A stretch of DNA of 64,000 bases from Lactuca virosa (GCA_928212115.1 CAKMRJ010005745.1:103078030-103142029); one strand, 5' to 3'. Counted from the first letter of the stretch, positions 47,307-57,929 are shown. Made by a program: numbers and translations. Notes: generated by a model from the letters alone, not told the origin.

Positions 47307-48160
47307 TCATCCTCTATTTCTTTTTTTGGAAGTTACGACATTGATTTCCACAGACTTTTTCTTTGACCAACAATCCTTGGACATGTGGCCCCACTTTCCA
47401 CAGTTGTTGCAGTTGCCTTCGAACCTCCTCCCCCGAGAACTCTTATTGTCGGTCTTTTGAGATCTCCATGGTTGTGAGGTTCCTGGTTGACTCTTCCCTT
47501 TGTCAGCATTTTTGTATCCTTCTTTAGAAGGTGGCTTGAAATTCCTCCGACTTTTACTTGTGTAGAGTGCTTCTTCTTCACTCTTCAGCGTGATGCCTCC
47601 CATTTGCTTAGCCATAGCTTCTTGGCTGGCCAACAAATTCTCAAACTCTACAAGTGATGGTTGAACGGGCCATCCTTGTACAGCAGTAACAAAGCTTCTA
47701 TATTCCGGCCTCAGTCCATGGATAATGATTCTCTTCATTCGAGCTTCTGCAATGACGGATTGCGGATCTAGTTCAGTAATCTCCCGACATATCGATTTGA
47801 CCTTGTGGAAATATTGAGCAATCGTCATGTCACGTTGTGAGATTGATAATAGCTCGTTCTCCAAAAGTTGTAGTCTCGTATCATTCTTCTTTGAGAAAAG
47901 CATCACAAACGTACACCCCGAATATGCTCCAACATCTCTTCTTCGATTGTGGTCTTCAAGGCAAACATTGCTTTGCCTGCTTTGATTTTCCATTTGCGCA
48001 AAGCACCATTAACGTCTTCCTCTGGTGGCGTAGTTTCGCTTCCACCAACGACCTCCCATAGATCTTGTCCTTGTAAGTAGGACTTCATACATGTTTCCCA
48101 CGTTTTGTAGTTGTTGTTGAGTTTCTTGATTCCTCCGACGACTTGGAGATCACCCATCAT
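47307..48160 (-). pseudogene. Young copia gag
   Basis: Starts ATG 48160 (MMGDLQVVGGIKKL) and reads the copia gag core to LEHIRGVR at about 47905. A short deletion shifts the frame there, and it resumes as FVMLFSKKNDTRLQLLENEL and continues to the knuckle CNNCGKWGHMSKDC (near 47400) and a stop at 47307. Confidence 0.87.
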
Positions 48161-48273
48161 GTTGGCAGTATCTCGGTAATACCAAACAAGCTAGTTTCGA
48201 TACTAAACTTGCAGAGTCACAAACTACTCACGATACAACGAGAATCACTCGTTCTCACTATCAAGAAACCTTG

Positions 48274-48285
48274 CTCTGATACCAG
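48274..48285 (-). promoter_or_regulatory. tRNA-Met primer-binding site of the young copia
   Basis: GCTCTGATACCA on the plus strand, two bases from the 5' LTR. Confidence 0.9.
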
Positions 48286-48530
48286 ATTGTTGAACACGAC
48301 TCTTTGTATGGGAAACAACAAGACTTTTATTTAAGATACTTAAGAAGACCTTACACTTTGTGAGACTACTACACACTTTGCTCTCTTTGAGGCTTTCTTG
48401 GATGGTTTGGAGCAAATGAGCTCCACACCTATTTATAGGCCTCTTAGGAAGGTTCTAGATACTAGTATACACTTACTACATACTAGATAACTCTAGAACT
48501 ATCTAACATACTCTATATGCTTCCATATGT

Positions 48531-48543
48531 TTCTAGAATATTC
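48531..48543. promoter_or_regulatory. Perfect trimeric heat-shock element (right LTR, distal)
   Basis: TTCTAGAATATTC fits TTCnnGAAnnTTC. Confidence 0.7.
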
Positions 48544-48680
48544 TATCATGTTCTGGAGAGGTCTAGGTTGCTCCAGTGTCTTCTAGAATGATCAATAACC
48601 TTCCAGGGTCTTCCATGTCGTTCTAGAGTATTCTAGACTCTTCCGGTATATTCCGGAGTCTTCCATAGTCTTCCATAATG

Positions 48681-48693
48681 TTCTAGAATCTTC
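48681..48693. promoter_or_regulatory. Perfect trimeric heat-shock element (right LTR, proximal)
   Basis: TTCTAGAATCTTC, extended by TAGAG, fits TTCnnGAAnnTTC. The matching site in the other LTR (44228-44240) has lost its third unit by the only substitution between the LTRs. Confidence 0.7.
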
Positions 48694-48757
48694 TAGAGCG
48701 TTCTAGAGCAAGCTAAAGTCTTCTAGATAATATTTGTTCTATTGGGCTAGTGATGAT

Positions 48758-48913
48758 AACCGCTTCGCATAAGCCGTATGCTTGTAAGATCGACTCCACC
48801 ATAATCGACCAACTTGTATAATTTGTAGCTGTTAACTTGGGGCATTGCAGCGGGATACTTTGACTGGTCACGGGTACAATCTGACTTGATCCTCCCGGGT
48901 TTGTTGTTGGCAT
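48758..48913 (-). pseudogene. Gag of the gag-only copia, N-terminal part
   Basis: ATG 48913 (MPTTNPGGSS), then CPKLTATNYTSWSIMVES and ILQAYGLCEA, the standard N-terminus of copia gag. It is truncated by the young copia; the continuation is at 43834-43057. Confidence 0.8.
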
Positions 48914-49424
48914 CTTCCTTAATTTGACCCTTTCTTCTTGTACAGAACCAACCAATTCAGATCACACACACATATCACACAGATCTGAATTATTTAAGAT
49001 CTTTCTTTCTTCAAACCACCCACATACACTTGCAGGTGCACCAAAAACTTGTCTTCTGATCTTCTTTCTCCCTTTGACTAGCTTCTTCACACAGGTTAGC
49101 TTTATCAAACATGTTCCTTATCTTCTTGGTTCATTGAGAACTTCAAATCGATCCAGCACACAACCTTTGCTTCAACTCACACAGATAGATCTTCAAAAAC
49201 TCTCTTCACATAAATTTCTGCCTTTGAACTCGTTCAGCACATAGCCTTTCTCTCACACAGATTAATCTCACCCAGATTGCTGTTCAAAACTCTCTTCACA
49301 TAGATTCTAGGATTAGGAACTCGGCTTACACAGAGCTTCGGCTCACACAAACTGCAACAGCAACAGGTTCACATAGAACCTCTTCAAAGATCCCACATGT
49401 TGAGCCTAGGGCTCTGATACCAAA

Positions 49425-49807
49425 TTTTAGAACAGCCCCTAAAACCTCTGAACAATAAGAAGGAAAGAAAACAGGTGTTCCCTGTCGTTGTTGTTGCACA
49501 CGAAAAGAAAAGAAGAAGAAAAACAGATGGAGACTTTTTGTTTGCTTTCAAAAGCTGCTCTCGCATAAATCCAAAAGTAAATGGGGCTATAAATAGCCTA
49601 CAATACACAACGGAAATTAAAGAAAAACAAACTAAAACCTAGCTACTAGAATAGGACTCTATAAGACCATGTACACCACGTTTTTTTCTTGCTTTGAACC
49701 TGGTCAAATCTCTTTTATTCAAATACTTGATAAAACAAATAAAAATTAATCTTTTTGACTCATACCTATTATTCAAATCAGCCCATCTATGTCAAGATCA
49801 CCCAACA
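49425..49807 (-). repeat. 5' LTR of the gag-only copia
   Basis: About 383 bp; the inner end is altered (TTCTAAAA versus TTCCAACA in the partner). The primer-binding site follows at once. Confidence 0.85.
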
Positions 49808-50670
49808 AGATTAGCATCCATTGTTGCAGCTTTAATAGCAATGGAAGTAAAACTAAGGCACTGAGATACATAACACTCGTCTTTCCAACAAAGTTAACAA
49901 TGTTGTGAACGTTGACCACGACCCCATCCACCCCCACGAGATGATCTACCCTGACCTCGAAAGTATGATGAAGACCGAGAATGTTTTGCGAAGAAAGCAA
50001 AAACGGGGGTAGAACTTGAACCATTCATCGATTCTACAAAAAGCTCATGACTCTCTGTTTGGGATAGAAGATCATGGAACATGAGCCCGGTTTGATAATT
50101 CGGATTTCTATAGAAAAAGTCTCAAACGAAGGGTCGAGACCACATAAAATCCTATGAATCTTGTCCTTGTCGGCGACCAGATGACTAATAGCCGATAATT
50201 GATCGCATAAAGCTTTAAAGTTTTGTCCAAATTCTGAAACAGAAGACGAACATTTAACTAGTTGGTGTTATTGATTGCGGAGACTGTGGATCCATTCAAC
50301 CGAGGAATAACTATACGCATCTCGAAGTGAAGTCCATATTTGAGAGGAAAGTGTGAGACCTTAAATCTCGGAGGCAGCTTCTTTCGAGAGAGACATGTTG
50401 ATTAGAATGTCGACTATCTTATCTGTTTCACATAAGGTAACATAAGCGGGATTTGGAACCACTTTGTTGTCGAAAATTAGAGTATTATGAGGAGGATGAG
50501 CCGATCCATCAACATGAGATAAGAGTTTATGATATGAAAGCAGCCGTATCATCTGATTACGCCAAATTAAGTTGTTAATTGGAAGAATTTAGTTTGATAG
50601 GAATCATATAAAGGATAGTAGACATGGGGAGGGTTCCATTAGATTGCCTGGAAGAGGAGCCAGACATGAT

Positions 50671-52424
50671 CAAATAGCAAGCAAAGATGAGAGGAAGGTT
50701 TTAGTAGGGCCAAAAAGGATAAGAAGAAGAAATCGACTCTTGGGAAGGGCCGATGAACAAGGGGAAGAATCACTCCTTTTTAGGCTGATGATACTATGTA
50801 TACTAATTAGTATAATCACCTCACCGGTTTAGGAGGTATGTAAATCTATTTATAAAATAGAATGTTACCAAGTGTACACCAGGAAATGATTTTTTGAGAT
50901 AGGGACTATGAGTTGACCTTTGGGAGGAGAGAATTCTACGTTGTCACCAGCTTCCAATTTGGCGGTTTTTTAGTAGCCAAAAATTTTGGTCACGCCTTAC
51001 GATTACATGTGTTTCCTACGGTCAGGACGAGTGATTCGGTAAAACCAAAACATGTAAAAATAGTTTTTGATACATACAACCCGCCTATATCTACATGATT
51101 TTTTTAGATATGGATTCTATAGAATTTTTCGGTAAGCCTTTTGTTTAGTACCTCGCTACCGAATGCCATCCCTCAAGGCATTTCATGGTCCAAGCTTACT
51201 CGGATACAAAGAAAAGTTGTAATGTGATCGTTGATGTTAATCGGGTATCATTATTTATATAAACTTTCCATTTTTACCGGTATGTATAATGTTGTTAACA
51301 ATCGATATAAAATTGTGTTAGGAGGATAATAAGCATATAGAGGAGTTAGAGCCAACATTGGATGAGATTTGTTTTGCCCGGTAATCTTATAGCAATGGAT
51401 TGAAAGTGATGCCGTGCCTTGGTCAGCTGATCCTCGGACATCGTCTCTAACATCATCACCTCATTATGAGCTTCCACAAAACCACAAAGGATGTGATGCC
51501 GACAAAAGGTTCATATCAATAAGACCCAAGACCTCCACTAGAAATAGGACCGGCAATAGTTAAGGAAAAAATCATACTTGAGTTGCAAATGCGGCTTGAA
51601 AAATGTCAAAGGATACTGGTGGCGCATGATATATGTGTCTCTCGTGTTGATGCTATGTTTAGGAGACATATTCAACACCTACTTTGCACTCAACTGAGCT
51701 AGTTGGAGACTTGCAAATGTCTCTTGAAACTAGGGATTTTAAGTACGATCTCATGTTCTTACTTTTTTTAAGTCATGAAGCCAAATCATAACTAAGCCCC
51801 TCACAACCTCGATGCATCATTCCTATATGAGTCATGATCTCAACTTAACCATGATGTTAGTCTCTCTTAATTCTCGATTGATGGAATCAAATTATACTGT
51901 CACCCTCCGGTTATGAAATCAGTTGAAACTGAAAGTCGATTTGATTAGAAAATACACATTTCTATTGTTACTAGAAGTTTGAACACTTGGTTTGAATTTT
52001 CATTAAACATGTTTTGTTTTTCAAGTCGGCTAGAGTTGGAAAATCGTAGCAGTTTAGTTTAGGTTAGGTTAGGTTGAGATTTTCAACATGTTTAATAGAA
52101 TGGATTCAAATTGCCACTGCGCCATCCATATGGATAATGACTTCAATAGTTGAGTATTTGAACACTTGAACATGCATATTTTTATAGTTATTTGTCTTAT
52201 TTAATTTTCATAAAGTTAACTGTGTTACAGTTTACGTTAGCTAACTAGTCCATGCCTTGGTGGATTAGTCGTTAGTCCTCAGTTGATCCGAATAACTAAC
52301 GATTTCTAAAATATACCTTTTACTAATAACTAGGTGTAAGACTCATGTATTACATGGGTTCATTTAAATAAAAAAGTAAATATGAAATTTTAAACATTTG
52401 AAAATTTTGAATTTATAAGAAAAA
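50671..52424 (+). other. Intergenic with possible DUF1985-like remnant
   Basis: The frame 50913-51098 reads MTFGRREFYVVTSFQFGGF, which resembles the DUF1985 domain found in Ulp1-type genes carried by Mutator-like elements. The frame 51570-51700 reads LELQMRLEKCQRILVAH and MFRRHIQHLL, plausibly a later part of the same decayed gene. No start, splice pattern or protease domain could be established. The rest is AT-rich. Confidence 0.35.
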
Positions 52425-52433
52425 AAAAGAAAA

Positions 52434-53863
52434 GGGAAAATGACATATATGCCCTATTAAGTTTGTAGGGTTTACTCATTTAGTCCCTAATGTATTTTTC
52501 GTGCTTTATTAGGGAACAAACTTATTTTTGTCGGGTCCATTAAGTCCTTTTTGAAGAAATGAAGCGGTCATCTGGTTATTTTGATGATGTGGACTTTTAC
52601 CTTCAAAAGTCCACTTTTACCTTCAAAAGTTCACTTTTCCTTTCACTTTGTGTTAATCTACATGTACAGGTGTATATGACAAAATAATTTATAAAATGAC
52701 AAAACTACCCTTTACACCACCTTTTATTTATTACACTCTCTCTTTTCTCTTCGATCGTCTTCTACATCTGAATCAATTAAAAATAAAGAAAACTATCTTT
52801 TATCTCCTTAAAGAAACCGATAAACACAAATTGTAAAGCTTCATTTACCCAAAAATGTCACCTCCTGCACCAGTTCCTGTTCATCTTTTCTGAGTTCCTC
52901 AAACTTGGAAGAACGATCATCATCTTCAAGTTTACAAATATCCAATTGCTTTAAAGATAACATCACTAACCTGAATGCAATACAATCACGAATCTTGCGA
53001 TTAAAATACAATTGAAATGTACAACTGGATAGTAACCCTGTTATTGATTTCTTCAATGGCAATTAGATGCCAATCAGCCTGCTTAAAAGGACAAACATAT
53101 CAGATCTGATGTTATCATTATAATAACATCTTTCCATCTGTCATATAAACTTCCATATAAACTTCCAACCAGAAACAGAGAAGGCAGATATGTCTTTCCA
53201 TCTAACAAGGAAGAATCCACGATCAACAAGAAGCGAACAAGAATTCCAACATTCGAAATTATCAATTAGTAACTTCGCTTCATTCACTGTCGCATCACTC
53301 AATTCTAGAGAAGGGGGATCGGTTGTGATTGATTCAGAATAGAAAAAAAAGGTATACGTACGATTAAACCGTTTCAAAGGGGTATACCTGCTATTTATTC
53401 AGAATAGGCGATTGATTCAGAATAGCCGAAAGTTGAGTCACTGTAGAAGGTGGGAATCGACGGGGTGGAACTGGAGGTTGAAGGTGGGTTTCCGGTTGTG
53501 CTTTATGATTCCGTATCTGGCGCCGACTTCACCATTTCATTTATTGATGGGTACTTTCCGATCATCGGTCCTCTCGTTTTTATGTCTGGTTTTGGATTGT
53601 AGAAAGGGTACGAGGGTTTTTTGATGAGAAAGAGAAAGAGGTAAACCAGTAGTTTGAGTTGTTGGGGACGCTTTGAATTCTTGTCATGTCATTGCTTACA
53701 TGTTAGCTTATGCTTATGTGGCAATGGAAACCGGCTACAATAAGTGAAAGGGATTAGATTACTAGGTTACAAATAATTTGTTCCCTCGTAAAGCCACAAA
53801 ATAAGTTAAGTGGCTAAATGGGTAAACCATAGAAACTTAATAGGGTATATATGTCATTTTCCC
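52434..53863. mobile_element. Mutator-like element (MULE), non-autonomous
   Basis: The left 50 bp (GGGAAAATGACATATATGCC onward, to TTTACTCATTTAG) is repeated inverted at the right end (CTAAATGGGTAAACC to GTCATTTTCCC) with few mismatches. A perfect 9-bp flank AAAAGAAAA is present on both sides (52425-52433 and 53864-53872). Long TIRs and a 9-bp duplication define MULEs; the flank is A-rich, which weakens that part of the evidence. No transposase. Inside, 53440-53620 holds an exon-like plus-strand frame containing DFTISFIDGYFPIIGPLVF of unknown origin. Confidence 0.78.
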
Positions 53864-53872
53864 AAAAGAAAA

Positions 53873-54736
53873 ATATTGAATTATTAAAATCACCGTGTTT
53901 TTTTCTCTTTTAAATTTAAATAGATAATTTAGATAAATAAAAAAAACAAACTTTAATTTTGAAATTTTGAAATTAAAATGAAAGTCAATTAATGAAATTG
54001 ATATGCATTTATTATTACATTTATTGCAATTATTAAATTTAAATATTATGGGGAATTTAATAAAATAAAATAAAAAAACATAAAATGTCATTTGGAAAAA
54101 ATTTTAACCAGAAAATAACATGTGGTCAAATCAATGAGAATGTGACATGTGGCAAAAAGATTTTCATTTATTAGGGTAGATTATCACCATTGTGTATCAT
54201 TTTAGATAAATTAATCCAACATGTCTTCATTAAAGAACACTTTAACCAAATAAAATTATGACACTTTTTTTCTAAACATAATTTATTGCAAAAACAAAGC
54301 TAGCAAAGAGATAGGAGAACAAACCAACATTACATTGAGAAACCGGTCACAACACGAATTTATCCAATTAATAGAAAAGGCCTTTTCTTTTGGGACTGTA
54401 ACAAATGGAAGAAGACATGTTGTACCTCATTCCCAAGAAGCCTATGGGACGAAGTCGTGACAATATGAAGAGTCTTGTACCTATAATACCAAAGCACTCA
54501 AATAAAAGAAAAAACTATAGCTTCGATGACTCCAGATATCTCCTTGGATAACCTCTTGAACCCACCTAAGACAAAAGATGATCCAACAAGGAAATGTAGA
54601 AGGTGGTGCACCAAATCACTCTAGCAACATAACACTATGGATGGAGTTTTTAGACATAAATTTTAATCTCAAATATCTCATTTTGTAAAAAATGTAAACA
54701 AATCTAATCGTTCGTAAAAATCCTAAATGCATGCAA
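53873..54736. other. AT-rich intergenic stretch
   Basis: No gene recognised. The part 54370-54660 has moderate GC and could be decayed coding sequence, but no motif was identified. Confidence 0.5.
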
Positions 54737-55103
54737 TGTTAGGATCGAGACACTTAACACACGACTCTAAACACACACACAGCTCACGAAAAACAAGAAC
54801 ACAAGAATGAATACGAGGGATTTAACGTGGTTCGGTCCTTCTCTGACCTACGTCCACCGGTAACTAGGAGTTTATATTTCTTGGTGCTAATCTGCACTCA
54901 CTCTTTGTTGCTTATTTTTACAATACAGATAAGACTCGTATATAGAGTCTGAAGTAAACAATTGAACAAGAAAAGCAGCCATGAAACATGCATCCGGGAA
55001 ATATGGATCACCTCTCCTTTTCCACCTTTTTGACTTGCTTTTCTTCCATGTTTTCTGCCATGTTTTCTACCTTTTGACCAGCCCAATGGCTTCACACTCA
55101 ACA
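54737..55103 (-). repeat. 3' LTR of gag-protease copia
   Basis: 367 bp; five substitutions from its partner at 57349-57715. Confidence 0.93.
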
Positions 55104-55229
55104 ATCTCCCACTTGAAGCCACAAAACAATCTTTACCATAGCTTCAACTGTGTATATGTATTTCTGTAAAAACTTTTGATCTTGACTCCTTCCTAGTTAC
55201 CCTGGCCTTCTCTTCAATTTACCTGAAGG

Positions 55230-56774
55230 CTAGTTGAAGCTTCCGTTAGCTCCAACACATCTGACTAAGTCTGTCACTGACCTGTTCTCTGTCTCCACCG
55301 GCTCCCACTGAAATGAACTGCCCGATCCTGGAACATCTTGAGAACAAACGACACTCTCCATATGAAGCAGATAATCTGGAGAGACTTTTACAGATGGAAT
55401 ACTGGTTCTCTTAACCCACTGTGTTCTGGGTATTCTAGCTGAAGCACAACCCTTGCTCCCACTGCTATGAATGCCCTTGACTGGTTTTTCTGAACCGTTC
55501 CAAACACGTTCAACCTGAATCTGACCTGTGACTCTGGGTTTGCCATCTGCAAAGCAAACCTTCTTCTGTCCACGAGACTCTATGAACCGGATTTTGTTTT
55601 TCTTCTGAACTGGGACGGTTACTCCCTCAGATGGTAATCTGACCATATATAATGAACCCTTCTTATGTCCACGAGCTATCACAAGATTTCCATTGACAAC
55701 CTTCCACTGCCCATTCCTGAACTTAACCTCGTGTCCCTGTTCATCCAACTGCCCAACAGAAATCAATTGTTTCTTCAGACTTGGAATTACCCGGACATCC
55801 TTCAAAGTCCATGGACCAACTGGAGTCTTCAAAACTAAGTCACCTATGCTCGTCACATCAAGAACCTCATCGTTCGCCAGTCTTACCTTACCAAAATCTC
55901 CTTCTTTTAGATTCTGCAGTGCTTCACGGCTGTGGGTAGCGTGAAATGAAGCACCCGAATCCATAACCCAGGAATCCACATTGCTCTCCACACTACAGAT
56001 CAAAACATCATCATCTGAATGGTCTACTGCAGCGTTAACTTCTTTCTTGTCTTTTGGACATTGATTCCTGAAATGTCCAACCTCTTTACAGTTCCAACAA
56101 GTCACATCATTTCGAGTCCTCGACTGACTCCTTCTCCTGTTCCCGCTCCCACTACCTCTGTTATTTTTTCTACCTCTGAACGCATTCAATTGTTCACTTG
56201 ATGATTCCCCGGAATTTCTTCGTCTGACGTCTTCGCCTAGAATTAAATCCCGAATTCCCTCAAAAGTGAGCTCTTTCGATCCTGAGGAACTAGTAACGGT
56301 TGTAACTGTTCCGGACCAACTGTCAGGTAATGATGATAACAGTAGTAAAGCTTGAACTTCGTCCTCAAATTTTATTCTCACTGACCCAAGTCTGGATAAA
56401 ATCGAGTTCAAATTGTTGATGTGTACTGTAACTGAACTTCCTTCCCTCATCCTCGTGTTGACTAGCTCCCGAATCAGGAAGACTTTATTTCCTGCCGACG
56501 GCTTCTCGTACATATTAGACAATGCCTCCATGATTCCCTTTGTCGAGGTCTCCTTCAAAATGTTGAAGGCAACATCCTTTGACAACGTTAGTCTAACAAA
56601 TGCATTGGCCTTCTTATCCAAAATCTCCCAGTTTGCCTGTGTTATCGCCTCCGGTTTTTCACCTAAAACTGCGTCCAAGTCTTTCTGCACGAGCAAATCT
56701 TCAATTTGCATCTTCCACCAACCAAAATCTTTCCCATCAAACTTCTGAATCTGAAGCTTACTGTTTTCTGCCAT
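55230..56774 (-). CDS. Gag-protease polyprotein (514 aa), intact
   Basis: Starts at ATG 56774 (MAENSKLQIQKFDGKDFGWW), giving the copia gag core with two helices-rich UBN2-type segments (residues ~10-170), an RG/SR-rich linker (~195-220), a CCHC knuckle CWNCKEVGHFRNQC (~225-240) and an aspartic protease motif VMDSGASFHAT (~270). A GAG_pre-integrase-like part (SVGQLDEQGHEVKF, GSLYMVRL) follows to ~385. After that the protein does not enter integrase but a short Ser/Gly-rich tail ending at TGA 55230. The uninterrupted frame and 1.4% LTR divergence suggest that this reduced ORF has been under constraint or is very recent. Virus-like particle formation would be the expected role. Confidence 0.88.
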   Translation of the reverse strand: MAENSKLQIQKFDGKDFGWWKMQIEDLLVQKDLDAVLGEKPEAITQANWEILDKKANAFVRLTLSKDVAFNILKETSTKGIMEALSNMYEKPSAGNKVFLIRELVNTRMREGSSVTVHINNLNSILSRLGSVRIKFEDEVQALLLLSSLPDSWSGTVTTVTSSSGSKELTFEGIRDLILGEDVRRRNSGESSSEQLNAFRGRKNNRGSGSGNRRRSQSRTRNDVTCWNCKEVGHFRNQCPKDKKEVNAAVDHSDDDVLICSVESNVDSWVMDSGASFHATHSREALQNLKEGDFGKVRLANDEVLDVTSIGDLVLKTPVGPWTLKDVRVIPSLKKQLISVGQLDEQGHEVKFRNGQWKVVNGNLVIARGHKKGSLYMVRLPSEGVTVPVQKKNKIRFIESRGQKKVCFADGKPRVTGQIQVERVWNGSEKPVKGIHSSGSKGCASARIPRTQWVKRTSIPSVKVSPDYLLHMESVVCSQDVPGSGSSFQWEPVETENRSVTDLVRCVGANGSFN

Positions 56775-56775
56775 T

Positions 56776-56975
56776 TTGTACTTTTCTGAAACTTCAAGGG
56801 CTAAACTGCAATTTTCTGAAAGTTTAGGGGCTAAACTGCAATTTTGTGAAAGTTCAGGGGCTAAACTGCAATTTTCTGAAAGTTCAAGGGCTAAACTGCA
56901 ATTTTCTGAAAGTTCAGGGGCTAAACTGCAATTTTCTGAAAGTTCAAGGGCTAAACTGCAATTTTCTGAAAATAA
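56776..56975. repeat. 30-bp tandem repeats in the element leader
   Basis: Six to seven copies of GGGCTAAACTGCAATTTTCT plus GAAAGTTCA(A/G), period 30 bp, immediately upstream of the gag start on the minus strand. Confidence 0.9.
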
Positions 56976-57334
56976 TAAAAAAACTTAGACAAAGCGTGTG
57001 TTTGCTTTGCGCATGCGTTTGCTTTGCAGGTAATCTCCACCACCTTTTTTTTTATTATTTATTTCTTCACTTGGCTCCACCAAAAAAGATTCCTCCACTT
57101 TTCTTCTTTCTTTGTTCCAGGAACGTGCTCAACAAAAGAAAACTTCCTCCACCTTTCTTCTTTCTTTGTTCCTGGCGACGCAAGCACACCCAAAAAAAAT
57201 TCTGCTGCTGCTCTTCTTGCTGGCAATCTTCTCCCAGATGTGAGATGCGACAACTACTGGAGACCGACAAGATTTGATCCTCCTCCTGCCGGAAAACGAC
57301 TCCGACGATGTGTACGGTGTATAAGTGAGCCTGT

Positions 57335-57346
57335 GCTCTGATACCA
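57335..57346 (-). promoter_or_regulatory. tRNA-Met primer-binding site of gag-protease copia
   Basis: GCTCTGATACCA on the plus strand, two bases from the 5' LTR. Confidence 0.9.
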
Positions 57347-57348
57347 CT

Positions 57349-57715
57349 TGTTAGGATCGAGACACTTAACACACGACTCTAAACACACACACAGCTCACG
57401 AAAAACAAGAACACAAGAATGAACACGAGGGATTTAACGTGGTTCGGTCCTTCTCTGACCTACGTCCATCGGTAACTAGGAGTTTATATTTCTTGGTGCT
57501 AATCTGCACTCACTCTTTGTTGCTTATTTTTACAATACAGATGAGACTCATATATAGAGTCTGAAGTAAACAATTGAACAAGAAAAGCAGCCATGAAACA
57601 TGCATCCGGGAAATATGGATCACCTCTCCTTTTCCACCTTTTTGACTTGCTTTTCTTCCATGTTTTCTGCCATGTTTTCTGCCTTTTGACCAGCCCAATG
57701 GCTTCACACTCAACA
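57349..57715 (-). repeat. 5' LTR of gag-protease copia
   Basis: 367 bp, same termini as 54737-55103, flanked by TGCAA. Confidence 0.93.
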
Positions 57716-57929
57716 TGCAATGCATAATCTTGACTAACAATACTTATGAATTTAAGAATTTCGTCATTACGGTTTGTAGTTTTAGCAATTTAGTTGAATC
57801 ATATGAGTGAAAAATAATACTTTGTTCATAGAATGAATATAAAATCAATATTTTCAGAATATAATATATAAAGATTCAAGTGTCAAGTAAAAATGTTGGA
57901 GCTTGAACTACACCTTGACAATTGTGACA

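Larger units (their letters stand above)
43835..48757 (-). mobile_element. Very young Ty1/copia element with heat-shock elements in its LTRs
   Basis: LTRs 43835-44312 and 48288-48757 read TGTTAAAGATC...GTGTTCAACA on the minus strand. They differ at one substitution over about 470 bp, and the right copy lacks its last ~8 bp. Primer-binding site TGGTATCAGAGC (minus strand, 48274-48285); purine tract GAGGGGGAG at 44313-44321. It inserted into the gag of the TR-GAG element: the TTAAC/TAACCGC flanks allow gag to be read across. Coding region is defective (see separate entries). Confidence 0.92.
48288..48757 (-). repeat. 5' LTR of the young copia
   Basis: Nearly identical to 43835-44312. The terminal ~8 bp (CTTTAACA in the other copy) are missing at the junction with the host gag. 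Two perfect heat-shock trimers are at 48531-48543 and 48681-48693. Confidence 0.92.
42644..49807 (-). mobile_element. Gag-only copia derivative (TR-GAG type), carrying a nested copia
   Basis: LTRs 42644-43022 and about 49425-49807 (TGTTGGGT(A/G)ATC...GGGCTGTTC on the minus strand), flanked by a perfect duplication AGATT (42639-42643 and 49808-49812). Primer-binding site TTGGTATCAGAGC at 49410-49422 and purine tract AAGGGGGTGAG at 43023-43033. Excluding the nested element, the internal region is only about 1.5 kb and encodes gag with a zinc knuckle but no pol. The LTRs differ at roughly 19 of 376 sites by eye, about 5%. Confidence 0.88.
41624..50670 (-). pseudogene. Decayed minus-strand copia (gag to integrase), host of nested elements
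   Basis: Read on the minus strand: gag from about 50670 to 49850 with an RG-rich tail (RGQGRSSRGGGWGRGQ), a degraded knuckle, then across the nested insertion a protease (VVDTGAYAHM, near 42590), GAG_pre-integrase (HKRQGHVSF) and integrase (AFMDDYSRFTW-like region near 42000, continuing to 41624). RT and RNase H are not present to the left, where a copia LTR begins. Many stops and frameshifts. Confidence 0.72.
54737..57715 (-). mobile_element. Gag-protease-only copia derivative with intact ORF
   Basis: LTRs of 367 bp each (54737-55103 and 57349-57715; TGTTGAGTG...GATCCTAACA on the minus strand), flanked by the perfect duplication TGCAA (54732-54736 and 57716-57720). Primer-binding site TGGTATCAGAGC at 57335-57346 (minus) and purine tract AAGTGGGAGAT next to the 3' LTR. 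The LTRs differ at five sites, about 1.4%. Internal region 2.2 kb with one intact ORF; integrase, RT and RNase H are absent. Confidence 0.92.

Noticed and set aside
57059..57372. ORFs of 64-143 codons upstream of the gag-protease copia ORF
   Set aside because: They lie in the leader and 5' LTR edge of the element, overlap the primer site and the 30-bp repeats, and show no protein motif.
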